Translations under genes and position numbers: made by a program | Shown: positions 1 to 7,133 of the stretch, in pieces | Layout of the letters: the number at the start of each line of letters is the position of its first letter | Numbering within the stretch: position 1 is the stretch's first letter | NCBI GenBank assembly: GCA_934589835.1 | Contig: CAKTOK010000001.1 | Location: 1-64,000 of the forward strand | Source of the DNA: an uncultured Oscillospiraceae bacterium | GTDB taxonomy: Bacteria; Bacillota; Clostridia; Oscillospirales; Oscillospiraceae | Direction of reading: 5' to 3' | DNA: 64,000 nt | Notes under the pieces: generated by a model | What the model was told of the DNA's origin: nothing | Seen by the model: only the letters and a program-made list of their open reading frames with translations | Databases searched by the model: none

Positions 1-303
1 AAGAAAAAGCTGGTGTTCGACAAGCTGGAGATCAATCTGGACAGCTATGAGCTGCTGGTGGACGGCAAGAAGGTGGATACGCCCCCGAAGGAGCTGGAGC
101 TTTTGTACCATCTGGCGGCCACGCCCAACCGCGTCTATACCCGCAACCAGCTGCTGGATGAGGTGTGGGGCTTCGACTATTTCGGCGACAGCCGCACGGT
201 GGACGTACACATCAAGCGGCTGCGGGAGAAGATCGAGAACGTCTCGGATCAGTGGGAGCTGAAGACCGTCTGGGGCGTGGGCTACAAGTTCGAAGTGAAG
301 TAA
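1..303 (+). CDS. OmpR/PhoB-family response regulator, C-terminal part (5' end outside window)
   Basis: The frame is open from the first base and ends at TAA 301-303, so only the last 100 residues are present. They form a winged-helix DNA-binding domain: a beta-hairpin start (SYELLVDGKKV), the PKELELLYHL helix, the YTRNQLLDEVWGF helix, the recognition helix RTVDVHIKRLREKIE, and the closing wing WELKTVWGVGYKFE. These are hallmarks of the OmpR/PhoB class. The receiver domain must lie to the left. A GTG at 13 could be mistaken for a start but lies inside the domain. The kinase gene starts 4 nt after the stop, so the two form a two-component operon followed by an HtrA protease. An envelope-stress role is an inference from that neighbour. 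Confidence 0.93.
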   Translation, partial: KKKLVFDKLEINLDSYELLVDGKKVDTPPKELELLYHLAATPNRVYTRNQLLDEVWGFDYFGDSRTVDVHIKRLREKIENVSDQWELKTVWGVGYKFEVK

Positions 304-307
304 GGCC

Positions 308-1750
308 ATGCGGGAGAGGATCAAACGGGCCATGAGCAGCCTGTACTGGCGGCAGTTCATGCTCAGCGCCGGTATGGTGCTGCTGACCATGGTGCTGCTG
401 GGCGTGTCGTTCTATGCCCTGAGCTATAACTACACCGTGTCGGAAAAGCGCAGCGAGATGCGGGACCGGGCCAATCTGATCGCCCAGCTGTCCGTCAACT
501 ATCTGCTCTCAGGCGAGGACACGGAGAACACGCAGGAGGATGCGCTGCGGTCCCTGGCGGGGGTGGCGTCCCGCATGACGGATGTGGATTTCCTCATCTG
601 CAATAAGACGGGCGACGTGCTCCTGACCTCCGACGCGGGGCTGGTGGGGATGTCCGTCCGCGTGCCGGAGGAGATCGTGAACGCCACGTTTTCCAACGAG
701 TCCGGCTATGAGGGCCGCAGCACCGTGGGCGTCTATGAGCAGAAAAAGTTCGTGGTGGGCGTGCCCATGGTCAACGAGGACCGGCAGGTGCTGGGCCTTG
801 TGCTGGCGGTGATGGACAGCACGGCGCTGATGGAGATGTGGCGGTCGTTTATCGGATTGTTCTTCATGCTCAGCGCCATCATCCTGCTGATCGCGTTCGT
901 GACCAGCTCGGTCACGTCCATGCAGCAGATCAAGCCCATCACGGAGATGGTGCAGGCCACCCGCGCCTACGCCGACGGCAACTTCGACGTGCGGATGCAG
1001 GAGACCAACAGCGGCGGCGAGATCGGCGAGTTGGCCACGGCGTTCAACGCCATGGCGGACTCCTTACAGGAGACGGAACGGCAGCGGCGCGATTTTATCG
1101 CCAATGTGTCCCACGAGCTGAAAACGCCCATGACCACCATCGCCGGCTATACCGACGGCATTCTGGACGGGACCATCCCGCCGGAGAAGGAACGGCAGTA
1201 CTTGCAGATCATCTCCGACGAAAGCCGGCGGCTGAGCCGTCTGGTCCGGCGGATGCTGGACATCTCCCAGATCCAGAATCAGGAGATGAAGAAGGAGGAG
1301 TTCGACCTGTGCGAATCCGCCCGTATCGCCCTGCTGTCCATGGAGCAGAAGATCATGAGCCGCGGGCTGGACGTGGACGCGGAGATCCCCGAGGACTCCG
1401 TGATGGTACAGGGCGACCGCGATCTCATCACGCAGGTGATGTACAACCTGCTGGAGAACGCGGCCAAGTTCGCGGCGCCGGAGTCCACCCTCTATCTGGG
1501 GCTGACGGTCAACGGGGAAAAGGCCTACGTGACGGTACGCAACGTGGGGCAGACCATCCCCGCCGAGGAGATCCCGCTGCTGTTTGAACGGTTCCACAAG
1601 TCGGACAAGTCCCGCAGCGAGGACAAGGACGGCTATGGGCTGGGGCTGTACGTTGTGAAGACCATTCTGGCCCAGCACAAGGAGAGGATCAGCGTCACCA
1701 GTGAAAACGGCGTGACGGCGTTTACATTTACCATGCAGATGGCCCATTGA
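308..1750 (+). CDS. Membrane sensor histidine kinase (HAMP, HisKA, HATPase)
   Basis: A 480-residue orthodox kinase. TM1 spans about residues 17-40, an extracytoplasmic sensor region about 41-178, and TM2 about 181-203. HAMP follows (about 204-256). The phospho-acceptor H-box is FIANVSHELKTPMTTIAGY with His269. The ATPase domain has the N-box (NLLENAAKF, about 380-388) and the glycine box GYGLGLYVVK (about 442-451). It phosphorylates a partner regulator, almost certainly the OmpR-type protein encoded 4 nt upstream. The ATG at 308 follows that stop directly, which suggests translational coupling. The trypsin-like protease gene 16 nt downstream makes cell-envelope or misfolded-protein sensing likely (CssS/PhoR-like), but the ligand cannot be read from the sequence. 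Confidence 0.95.
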   Translation: MRERIKRAMSSLYWRQFMLSAGMVLLTMVLLGVSFYALSYNYTVSEKRSEMRDRANLIAQLSVNYLLSGEDTENTQEDALRSLAGVASRMTDVDFLICNKTGDVLLTSDAGLVGMSVRVPEEIVNATFSNESGYEGRSTVGVYEQKKFVVGVPMVNEDRQVLGLVLAVMDSTALMEMWRSFIGLFFMLSAIILLIAFVTSSVTSMQQIKPITEMVQATRAYADGNFDVRMQETNSGGEIGELATAFNAMADSLQETERQRRDFIANVSHELKTPMTTIAGYTDGILDGTIPPEKERQYLQIISDESRRLSRLVRRMLDISQIQNQEMKKEEFDLCESARIALLSMEQKIMSRGLDVDAEIPEDSVMVQGDRDLITQVMYNLLENAAKFAAPESTLYLGLTVNGEKAYVTVRNVGQTIPAEEIPLLFERFHKSDKSRSEDKDGYGLGLYVVKTILAQHKERISVTSENGVTAFTFTMQMAH

Positions 1751-1766
1751 GGCCGAGAGGAAGCCT

Positions 1767-3062
1767 ATGCAGGACGAGAACAGAGAAAACCGGACAGAGC
1801 CGCAGGAGGTCGTGGACTGGTATGTGCGGGACAATGGCGGCCGCGAGGTGGTGGACTGCTATGTGCAGCCGCGGCCTATGCCCCGCTCCGCAGCGCCCCA
1901 GCCGCCGAGGAAGCGGAGCCGCCGCGGCCTGCGGTGCTTTTTAGGCGCCGTGGGCGTGCTGGTGGCCATCGTGGTGACGGCCACGGTGGTGGCCAGCGTG
2001 CGCTATGACGGGCAGGCACCGTCGGTGGACGGCGGCGCTGCGGACGACAGCGACGCCAGCAGCATCGTGGAGATCTTCAAGGAGAAGCGGACCACCATCC
2101 CCAGAGTCAAGGGCGACCCCGCGGTGCGCCTGCGCTGTGAGGCGCAGCAGGGGGAGAAGCTGTCGATCCAGGATGTGTATGAAAAGGTGAATCCCGCCAC
2201 GGTGCTGGTGGTGGCCGACGAGGGCGACAAGGCCAGCGTGGGTACCGGCGTCATCATGACGGCGGACGGATACATCGTCACCAACGCCCACGTCATCTCC
2301 GGCGGCAAGAGCTGCTGGATCGCGCTGGACACCGGCTACACCTATGATGCAGAGCTGGTGGGCTTTGACAAGGACCGCGATCTGGCGGTGCTGAAGGCCG
2401 TGGACGCGGCAGACCTGCCGGCGGCGGAGTTCGGCGACAGTGACCGGTGCCGCGTGGGCGACACGGTGTACGCCATCGGGAACCCGCTGGGGATCGAGCT
2501 GCGGGGGACCCTGACGGACGGCATTATCTCCGCCATCAATCGGGACGTGATGATGGAGGGACGGGTCATGACGCTGCTCCAGACCAATGCGGCGCTGAAC
2601 AACGGCAACTCCGGCGGCCCCCTCATCAATGAGTACGGGCAGGTCATCGGTATCAATACTCTGAAGATGAGCGGCAACGGCGGCGAGGACGAGGCCACCG
2701 TGGAGGGCCTGGGCTTCGCTCTGCCCAGCAGCGACCTGTGCTATGTGGTCAACGACATCATTGCCAACGGACGGTTCCGCGGCGTGCCCGCCATGGGTAT
2801 TTTGGTCATCAACGACACGGCGGCGGACGGCAGCCCGCAGGTGTCCGTATACAGCGTCACGGAGGGCGGCGGCGGTGCGGAGGCCGGCTTGCAGGCCGGC
2901 GATGTGCTGCTGGCGGCGGACGGGCAGACCGTGCATGACACCAACGATCTGATGGCGGTGCGGCGCACCCATATCGCAGACGAGACCATCACGCTGACGG
3001 TGCTGCGGGACGGGCGGACGTTCGAGGCGACCGTCACGCTGTACGCCGAGGCAGAACAGTAA
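1767..3062 (+). CDS. HtrA/DegP-family membrane-anchored serine protease with PDZ domain
   Basis: A 431-residue protein. A polar cytoplasmic N-terminus (1-56) ends in an Arg-rich stretch, followed by one TM helix (about 57-79), so the protease domain faces outside. The chymotrypsin-like domain carries the triad His175 (TNAHV), Asp205 (DRDLAVLK) and Ser282 (GNSGGP). A PDZ domain (about 340-425) contains GGGAEAGLQAGDVLLAADG. This is the usual Gram-positive HtrA layout with one PDZ. It degrades or refolds damaged exported proteins. It is the third gene of the two-component operon and may be a target of that system, as CssRS controls htrA in Bacillus (inference). The start has an upstream GAGAGGAAG. 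A strong inverted repeat ends the unit. Confidence 0.95.
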   Translation: MQDENRENRTEPQEVVDWYVRDNGGREVVDCYVQPRPMPRSAAPQPPRKRSRRGLRCFLGAVGVLVAIVVTATVVASVRYDGQAPSVDGGAADDSDASSIVEIFKEKRTTIPRVKGDPAVRLRCEAQQGEKLSIQDVYEKVNPATVLVVADEGDKASVGTGVIMTADGYIVTNAHVISGGKSCWIALDTGYTYDAELVGFDKDRDLAVLKAVDAADLPAAEFGDSDRCRVGDTVYAIGNPLGIELRGTLTDGIISAINRDVMMEGRVMTLLQTNAALNNGNSGGPLINEYGQVIGINTLKMSGNGGEDEATVEGLGFALPSSDLCYVVNDIIANGRFRGVPAMGILVINDTAADGSPQVSVYSVTEGGGGAEAGLQAGDVLLAADGQTVHDTNDLMAVRRTHIADETITLTVLRDGRTFEATVTLYAEAEQ

Positions 3063-3074
3063 AAATGCAGGGGA

Positions 3075-3106
3075 AAAGCGGGAAAGGCTCAGGCCTTTCC
3101 CGCTTT
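3075..3106. terminator. Bidirectional terminator between htrA-like gene and TSUP pair
   Basis: A 14-bp perfect stem AAAGCGGGAAAGGC with a TCAG loop. T-rich DNA lies on both sides (TTTCTTCTT on plus, TTTTCCCC...TTTTTA on minus). It serves two convergent units and overlaps the last codons of the minus-strand TSUP gene. Confidence 0.8.
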
Positions 3107-3466
3107 CTTCTTATGGGAGCACAGGAGGCTGGCGGCGGCCAGCAGCAGATAGACGCCGAAGGGGCGGCGCAGCAGAGAGACATCCACGGCGGTGGACAGC
3201 AGCGCGCCGGCCGCAGCGGCCGCCGTGCCCCACGGCGCGGCGGCACGGAGGACGTTCTTTTCCAGCAGACCGTTTTTCCGGTGGTACAGCAGGCCCATGG
3301 CGGCGGTTGGCAGGAAATACAGCAGGTTGATGGCCATGGCGGCGGACTGATCCACTCCCAGAAAGAGGGTCATCAGCAGCAGGAGCAGGGTGCCGCCGCC
3401 CACACCCCACGCCGAGAGGATGCCGGTGCAGAAGCCCGCCAGCACCGGCAGGATCCACGCCGTCAC
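3089..3466 (-). CDS. TSUP (TauE/SafE-like) half-transporter, second half
   Basis: A 125-residue hydrophobic protein read from a GTG at 3466 that overlaps the TGA of the preceding gene (GTGA, 4 nt). It begins with a TSUP repeat: VLAGFCTGILSAWGVGGGTLL, with the glycine-rich turn typical of each TSUP half, followed by helices around MAINLLYFLPTAAMGLLY and the C-terminal VYLLLAAASLL. TSUP permeases (COG0730) are usually about 250 residues and made of two such repeats, so this gene is one half. With the upstream half it probably forms a two-chain anion transporter for organic sulfur acids or sulfite. The substrate is not readable. A start further upstream in the same frame would overlap the partner by 240 nt and is unlikely. 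Confidence 0.82.
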   Translation of the reverse strand: MTAWILPVLAGFCTGILSAWGVGGGTLLLLLMTLFLGVDQSAAMAINLLYFLPTAAMGLLYHRKNGLLEKNVLRAAAPWGTAAAAAGALLSTAVDVSLLRRPFGVYLLLAAASLLCSHKKKAGKA

Positions 3467-3816
3467 AGAAGATACCGGATGCCGCCGTACGCCAGAAAGG
3501 CGGCGAAGAGATACCGCAGCCACGGGGCGGGCACCCGCGGGAACAGTCTGCCGCCCACGAAGCCGCCGCCCAGACCGCCCAGCAGATAGGGCAGGGCCTG
3601 AGACAGCTGGAGAGGCGCGCGCAGCAGGTAGACGGCGGCGGATACCACGCAGAAGGGGAGGATCACCGCCACGCAGGTGGCGAAGGCCTTTTTCTCCGGC
3701 ACACCGCACCAGCGGGTGAGCAGGGGCAGCAGCACCATACCGCCGCCGCCCCCGAAGCAGCCGTTGGCCATGCCGGCCAGCGTGCCGGATACGGCGTATT
3801 TGACGGTCATGTGCAT
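3463..3816 (-). CDS. TSUP (TauE/SafE-like) half-transporter, first half
   Basis: A 117-residue membrane protein. The N-terminal repeat VSGTLAGMANGCFGGGGGMVLLPLL is the first TSUP glycine-rich motif. It is followed by helices AFATCVAVILPFCVVSAAVYLL and LPYLLGGLGGGFVGGRLF and a final LRYLFAAFLAYGGIRYLL. The ATG at 3816 follows GAGGAGGCGACGCC. The stop overlaps the GTG of the second half-gene, so the two are translationally coupled and likely made in equal amounts. Paired half-size TSUP genes are known in clostridia. This looks like a real two-gene arrangement and not a frameshift, because the junction has a clean start/stop overlap and each product ends at a plausible helix boundary. Confidence 0.82.
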   Translation of the reverse strand: MHMTVKYAVSGTLAGMANGCFGGGGGMVLLPLLTRWCGVPEKKAFATCVAVILPFCVVSAAVYLLRAPLQLSQALPYLLGGLGGGFVGGRLFPRVPAPWLRYLFAAFLAYGGIRYLL

Positions 3817-3874
3817 GGCGTCGCCTCCTCTGCGGGTATGTACCCCGCGGGCGGCTGCCTGCGGGGAGGGCGTG

Positions 3875-4069
3875 TTACTGGCACTTCTGGTAGCTCTGAC
3901 AGTCGGTGCACTGGTCCATGGAGGGGTTCATCTCGTGGGTGCCCACCTGAATGGAGCTGAGACCGCAGTTGTTTACGTCCTTGCAGTGGTGGGCGCAGTT
4001 GGTGACGGTACACTTGATGGAAGAATTGGGGGTGCAGCTGCACCCGTCGTTGGTACAAGCGCGATTCAT
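3875..4069 (-). CDS. DUF1540 domain protein (small Cys-rich)
   Basis: A 64-residue protein starting at ATG 4069, chosen because GGGAGGAAA lies 4 nt upstream; a start at 4108 has no such site. It has nine cysteines in a DUF1540-like pattern: CTNDGCSC near the start, then CTVTNCAHH, CKDVNNC, and a C-terminal DQCTDCQSYQKC. DUF1540 proteins are small, probable metal-binding proteins common in spore-forming clostridia, with no established function. It lies downstream of mgtE on the same strand, separated by a terminator, so it may be expressed by read-through or from an unrecognised promoter. Confidence 0.82.
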   Translation of the reverse strand: MNRACTNDGCSCTPNSSIKCTVTNCAHHCKDVNNCGLSSIQVGTHEMNPSMDQCTDCQSYQKCQ

Positions 4070-4085
4070 GGCGTTTCCTCCCGTA

Positions 4086-4122
4086 AAAGAAAAATAGAGT
4101 CGGGACACAAAGGACCCGACTC
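4086..4122 (-). terminator. Terminator after mgtE
   Basis: On the minus strand an 8-bp stem GAGTCGGG/CCCGACTC (4097-4122) is followed by TATTTTTCTTTT. It sits 50 nt after the mgtE stop and before the DUF1540 ribosome site. Confidence 0.75.
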
Positions 4123-4171
4123 CAGTTTGCCCGCGCGGCGCGGCGTTATGCGGCGCACAGGCGCGTTTTTT

Positions 4172-5557
4172 TCAGATGCCCAGCAGCCACGAGGCAAAGC
4201 GGAAATAGATCAGCAGGCTGGTGGCGTCCACGATGGTGGAGATGAAGGGACTGGCCATCACGGCGGGGTCCAGCCCCACCTTTTCCGCCAGCAGCGGCAG
4301 GGAGCAGCCCACGCATTTGGCGAAGATCACCACGAACAGGATGGTCAGGCATACCACGAGACACACCACAGGCGTGACCTCCGTATTGCCCAGCAGGAGG
4401 CGGTCCACCGCCAGCATTTTCACGAAGTTGGCGGCGGCCAGACACGCGCCGCACAGCAGCGAGACGCGCAGCTCCTTCCACAGGACCTTCAGCACGTCGG
4501 AAAAGTCCACCTCGTCCAGACTCAGGGCGCGGATGACGGCCACGGAGGCCTGGGTGCCGGAGTTGCCGCCGGTGCCGGACAGCATGGGAATGTAGGCGTT
4601 CAGCACCAGACAGGCGGCCAGCGCGTTTTCATAGTGGTTCAGAATCATGCCGGTGAACGTGGCGGAGAGCATCAGGACCATCAGCCACGGCAGGCGGGAA
4701 CGCCAGGTGGCGAACACGCCGGTTCGCAGGTAGGGCTTATCCGACGGCAGCATGGCGGCCATCTTCTCAAAGTCCTCCGTGGTCTCCTCCTCGATGACGT
4801 CCATGGCGTCGTCCACGGTGACGATACCCACAAGGCGGTTCTCCATGTCCACAATGGGCATGGCCAGAAAGTCATATTTGCTCAGGGCCTGGGCCACGTC
4901 CTCCTTGTCGTCCATGGTTCTGGCCCACACCACGTCGGGATCCATGATGTCCTCAATGACATCGTCCTCATTGGCCAGCAGCAGGTCGCGGACGGACAGC
5001 ACGCCCAGCAGACGGCGGGTGGGATCGGTGACGTACAGGATGTTGATGGTCTCCAGCTCGCCGCCGATGCGGCGGATGCGCTTGAAGGCGTCCTCCACCG
5101 TCATGTCCTTTTTCAGGGACAGGAACTCCATGTTCATGATGGAGCCGGCGGAGTCCTCCGGATATTTCAGGATCTCGTTGATGGACTTACGCATCTCCGG
5201 CGTGGCCTTGTCCAGAATGCGGATGACCACGCTGGCGGGCATTTCCTCCACGATGTCCACGGCGTCGTCCAGATACAGCTCATCCAGCACCTCCTTCAGC
5301 TCCGTGTTGGAAAAGCCGTTGATGAGCATCTCCTGGCTCTCCGGCTCCAGCTCTACGAAGACCTCGGCCGCCGCCTCCTTGGGCAGCAGGCGGTACAGCA
5401 GAGGCATCAGCTCGGGGCCGGACTCCTCCAGCAGCAGGGCGATGTCGGCAGGCTCCATGGGAAGGAACAGGTCCCGCAGCTTGGCGTATTCCTTGTCGTG
5501 GGCCAGCGCCTTGATCTCTTCCAGATAGCGGTCCAGCTCCTCCTGATAGTCGATCAT
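4172..5557 (-). CDS. mgtE: Magnesium transporter MgtE
   Basis: A 461-residue protein beginning MIDYQEELDRYLEE. ATG 5557 is chosen for its AAAGGAGGAACAGGC ribosome site; an in-frame start at 5635 would lie inside the leader terminator. The N-terminal superhelical MgtE_N domain (about 20-125) is followed by a CBS pair (about 130-255, with FAEKP-free linkers and a plug helix around EEETTEDFEKMAAML) and a C-terminal five-helix channel domain containing the conserved LNAYIPMLSGTGGNSGTQAS. MgtE is a Mg2+-gated channel whose CBS domains close the pore at high Mg2+. The leader matches an M-box, so synthesis and gating both respond to Mg2+. Confidence 0.96.
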   Translation of the reverse strand: MIDYQEELDRYLEEIKALAHDKEYAKLRDLFLPMEPADIALLLEESGPELMPLLYRLLPKEAAAEVFVELEPESQEMLINGFSNTELKEVLDELYLDDAVDIVEEMPASVVIRILDKATPEMRKSINEILKYPEDSAGSIMNMEFLSLKKDMTVEDAFKRIRRIGGELETINILYVTDPTRRLLGVLSVRDLLLANEDDVIEDIMDPDVVWARTMDDKEDVAQALSKYDFLAMPIVDMENRLVGIVTVDDAMDVIEEETTEDFEKMAAMLPSDKPYLRTGVFATWRSRLPWLMVLMLSATFTGMILNHYENALAACLVLNAYIPMLSGTGGNSGTQASVAVIRALSLDEVDFSDVLKVLWKELRVSLLCGACLAAANFVKMLAVDRLLLGNTEVTPVVCLVVCLTILFVVIFAKCVGCSLPLLAEKVGLDPAVMASPFISTIVDATSLLIYFRFASWLLGI

Positions 5558-5580
5558 GCCTGTTCCTCCTTTCCGCAGAT

Positions 5581-5618
5581 AATAGTAAAACGCAGCGGGC
5601 GGTAGAAAGCCTGCTGCG
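5581..5618 (-). terminator. Leader terminator (expression platform) of the mgtE M-box
   Basis: Minus-strand hairpin with a CGCAGC/GCTGCG stem plus inner pairs (5591-5618), followed by TTTTACTATT. It lies between the M-box aptamer and the mgtE ribosome site, where a transcriptional off-switch would act. Confidence 0.72.
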
Positions 5619-5624
5619 TACCAT

Positions 5625-5802
5625 GAGAGGACCACGGGAGACGTGGCCTGCGTACCGTAACAAGCTTTAGCATCGCGGGGCGGTGAAGCTGCGTTAGATA
5701 CTACCTTGGTTTCGATAGTACCTGCTCAAACCATCTCATGGTGTCTCCACCATTTCGCGGCAGCAGCCCATATCCCTCGCGGTAGCCTTACCTACCGGAC
5801 AG
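5625..5802 (-). promoter_or_regulatory. M-box (ykoK leader) Mg2+ riboswitch controlling mgtE
   Basis: The minus-strand leader contains the conserved M-box blocks in order: GGTAGGTAAGGCTACC, then ATATGGGCTGCTGCC, a GTGGAGACACC hairpin element, an AGCAGGTACTATC arm pairing with GGTAGTATC, and TAACGCAGCTTC. This order and the GCTGCTGCC core are diagnostic. In the known class, Mg2+ binding compacts the RNA and favours a terminator. Such a terminator lies just downstream (5581-5618) and mgtE follows. The exact 3' boundary of the aptamer is approximate. Confidence 0.87.
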
Positions 5803-5820
5803 ATTTTGTTGTACACGCCT

Positions 5821-5849
5821 ATCCTATGCCAAAAAGCGGGGTATGTCAA
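5821..5849 (-). promoter_or_regulatory. Promoter of the mgtE leader
   Basis: Minus-strand TTGACA (5844-5849), 17-nt spacer, TAGGAT (5821-5826). The predicted start near 5814 gives a leader of about 257 nt that includes the whole M-box. Confidence 0.75.
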
Positions 5850-5878
5850 CCCACATTTGACGGGTTTTTGACGGATAT

Positions 5879-6772
5879 TTACAAAAAGACCTGCACGTTT
5901 TCGCGGCCCAGCAGATGCTCCCGCAGGGCGTCCAGAAAAATGAGGGCGTGCTCCGGCAGCTCCTCGCCCCGGCGGGTCACCAGATAGTTCACGCGGTCCG
6001 GCGGCGCCTGGGTAAAGCGGCAGATCCGAGCCGTCTGCGGGTCCAGAGAGGCCACGGCCATGGCGGGCGCGGCGACCCACAGCTTCTCTGTGCGGGGGAA
6101 AAAGTCCGCGGCCTGCAGGGTGTCGGCATACAGCAGGGGACGGGCGCCGGGACCGAAGGAGCTGTCGTGCCAACGGATGAAGTCCGGATCCCACGTGACC
6201 AGGATCTCGTTGGCAGGGTCCAGCGCGGCGGGATCCGTCTCCGCCGGATAGCTGCTGTCCACGGAGGACAGCAGCAGGAACCGCTCCCGAAAGAGGGGAC
6301 GCACCTCCAGCTGGCTGTTGAAGACGGTGTTGCTGTCGATGAGGGCCATGTCCAGCTCGTGGTTCAGCAGCGCCTGGGCCGAGTCCACATCCCGCAGGGT
6401 GTGGATCCAGAGGGACACCGGCAGGTGCAGGGACAGGAACCGCTGGTACACCGCAGGGAGGACGTACTGGTTGGTGGTATAGGTGGCGGCGATCCGCAGG
6501 TAGGTGCGCTGCTCCACCTCCGCCAGCGCGTCTGTCTCCGACAGAAGACGCTGCCAGCGGCGGGCCAGCGTCAGAAATTTCTCGCCGGCGGCGGTGAGTC
6601 GGATGCGGCGCTGGCCCTTGCCGCGGATAAAAAGCGGCGTGCCCACCCGCTCCTCCAGCGCGCGGATACGCATGGACAGCGTGGGCTGGGTGATGTACAG
6701 CGCCTCGGCCGCCGCCGTCATGGTCCCGTGCTGCACCACGGCCCAGAATGTCTCGATGTCCAGATTCGTCAT
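5879..6772 (-). CDS. LysR-family transcriptional regulator
   Basis: A 297-residue protein. ATG 6772 is preceded by GGGAGAATT; the frame stays open to 7135 but the sequence there is not protein-like. The N-terminal winged helix-turn-helix is NLDIETFWAVVQHGTMTAAAEALYITQ continuing to QPTLSMRIRALEERVGTPLF (about residues 3-60). A LysR substrate-binding domain (about 90-290) follows. The ligand and target are not readable. LysR genes usually face their target; here the plus-strand side holds a short terminated unit and then a TRIC-family gene, so the usual target may be missing, or may be that gene. An inverted repeat inside its own promoter suggests autoregulation. Confidence 0.93.
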   Translation of the reverse strand: MTNLDIETFWAVVQHGTMTAAAEALYITQPTLSMRIRALEERVGTPLFIRGKGQRRIRLTAAGEKFLTLARRWQRLLSETDALAEVEQRTYLRIAATYTTNQYVLPAVYQRFLSLHLPVSLWIHTLRDVDSAQALLNHELDMALIDSNTVFNSQLEVRPLFRERFLLLSSVDSSYPAETDPAALDPANEILVTWDPDFIRWHDSSFGPGARPLLYADTLQAADFFPRTEKLWVAAPAMAVASLDPQTARICRFTQAPPDRVNYLVTRRGEELPEHALIFLDALREHLLGRENVQVFL

Positions 6773-6799
6773 GGCAATTCTCCCAAAATATATCAAGAA

Positions 6800-6858
6800 T
6801 CGCTTATATTTTACTTGAAGCAATTCAATTTTACAAGCGAATATTTCCGTGATATAGT
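6800..6858. promoter_or_regulatory. Divergent promoter region with LysR-type operator
   Basis: On minus, TTGTAA (6831-6836), a 17-nt spacer and TAAAAT (6808-6813) form the lysR promoter. On plus, TTACAA (the same six bases), a 16-nt spacer and TATAGT (6853-6858) form a second promoter. Inside the lysR spacer is TTGAA-N4-TTCAA (6815-6828), flanked by nested arms TCGCTT (6800-6805) and AAGCGA (6835-6840). The location is right for LysR binding with autorepression and divergent control (inference). Confidence 0.62.
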
Positions 6859-6864
6859 GAAAAC

Positions 6865-7000
6865 CACAAAAGATGAGACCGCAGCTGCGGAAGATCTGAT
6901 GTAAAGAGATACGCGATTTCTCTACTTTTCTTTCTTTTTCTCTCCCAAATCCCATACAATCCCAAGAAAAAGGACAGGGCCAAGCCCCTGTCCTTTTTCG
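6865..7000 (+). ncRNA. Candidate short terminated transcript between lysR and the TRIC gene
   Basis: A plus-strand promoter (TTACAA-N16-TATAGT) is followed about 105 nt later by a strong terminator (6968-6998). No protein gene lies between: the only ATG frame (6873) codes eight residues with no ribosome site. The stretch includes a perfect 12-bp palindrome CCGCAGCTGCGG and a long pyrimidine run. It could be a small RNA, an attenuated leader, or the residue of a deleted LysR target gene. Confidence 0.35.
6968..6998. terminator. Strong intrinsic terminator in the lysR/TRIC intergenic region
   Basis: AAAGGACAGGG pairs with CCCTGTCCTTT, with A-runs before and a T-run after, so it can work on both strands. 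It is unusual because it lies upstream of two divergent genes. Confidence 0.75.
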
Positions 7001-7083
7001 CACCGGGGGAGACAGAGAACGGAGGAGGGCGCGGCGAGACGCAAAGGGCCGATATTGCCCGGGAGCCGCGCAAAAAGCGCCCC

Positions 7084-7112
7084 TTGCCGAAACGGCGGGG
7101 ACGGTGTATAGT
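7084..7112 (+). promoter_or_regulatory. Promoter of the TRIC-family gene
   Basis: TTGCCG, 17-nt spacer, TATAGT. The -10 lies downstream of a GTG at 7104, so that GTG cannot be the start and ATG 7134 is preferred. Confidence 0.72.
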
Positions 7113-7133
7113 AGACCGATGGGGAGGGATACC

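Noticed and set aside
7104-7133. GTG 7104 as start of the TRIC-family gene
   Set aside because: The promoter -10 TATAGT (7107-7112) lies downstream of it; ATG 7134 has a proper GGGGAGGG.
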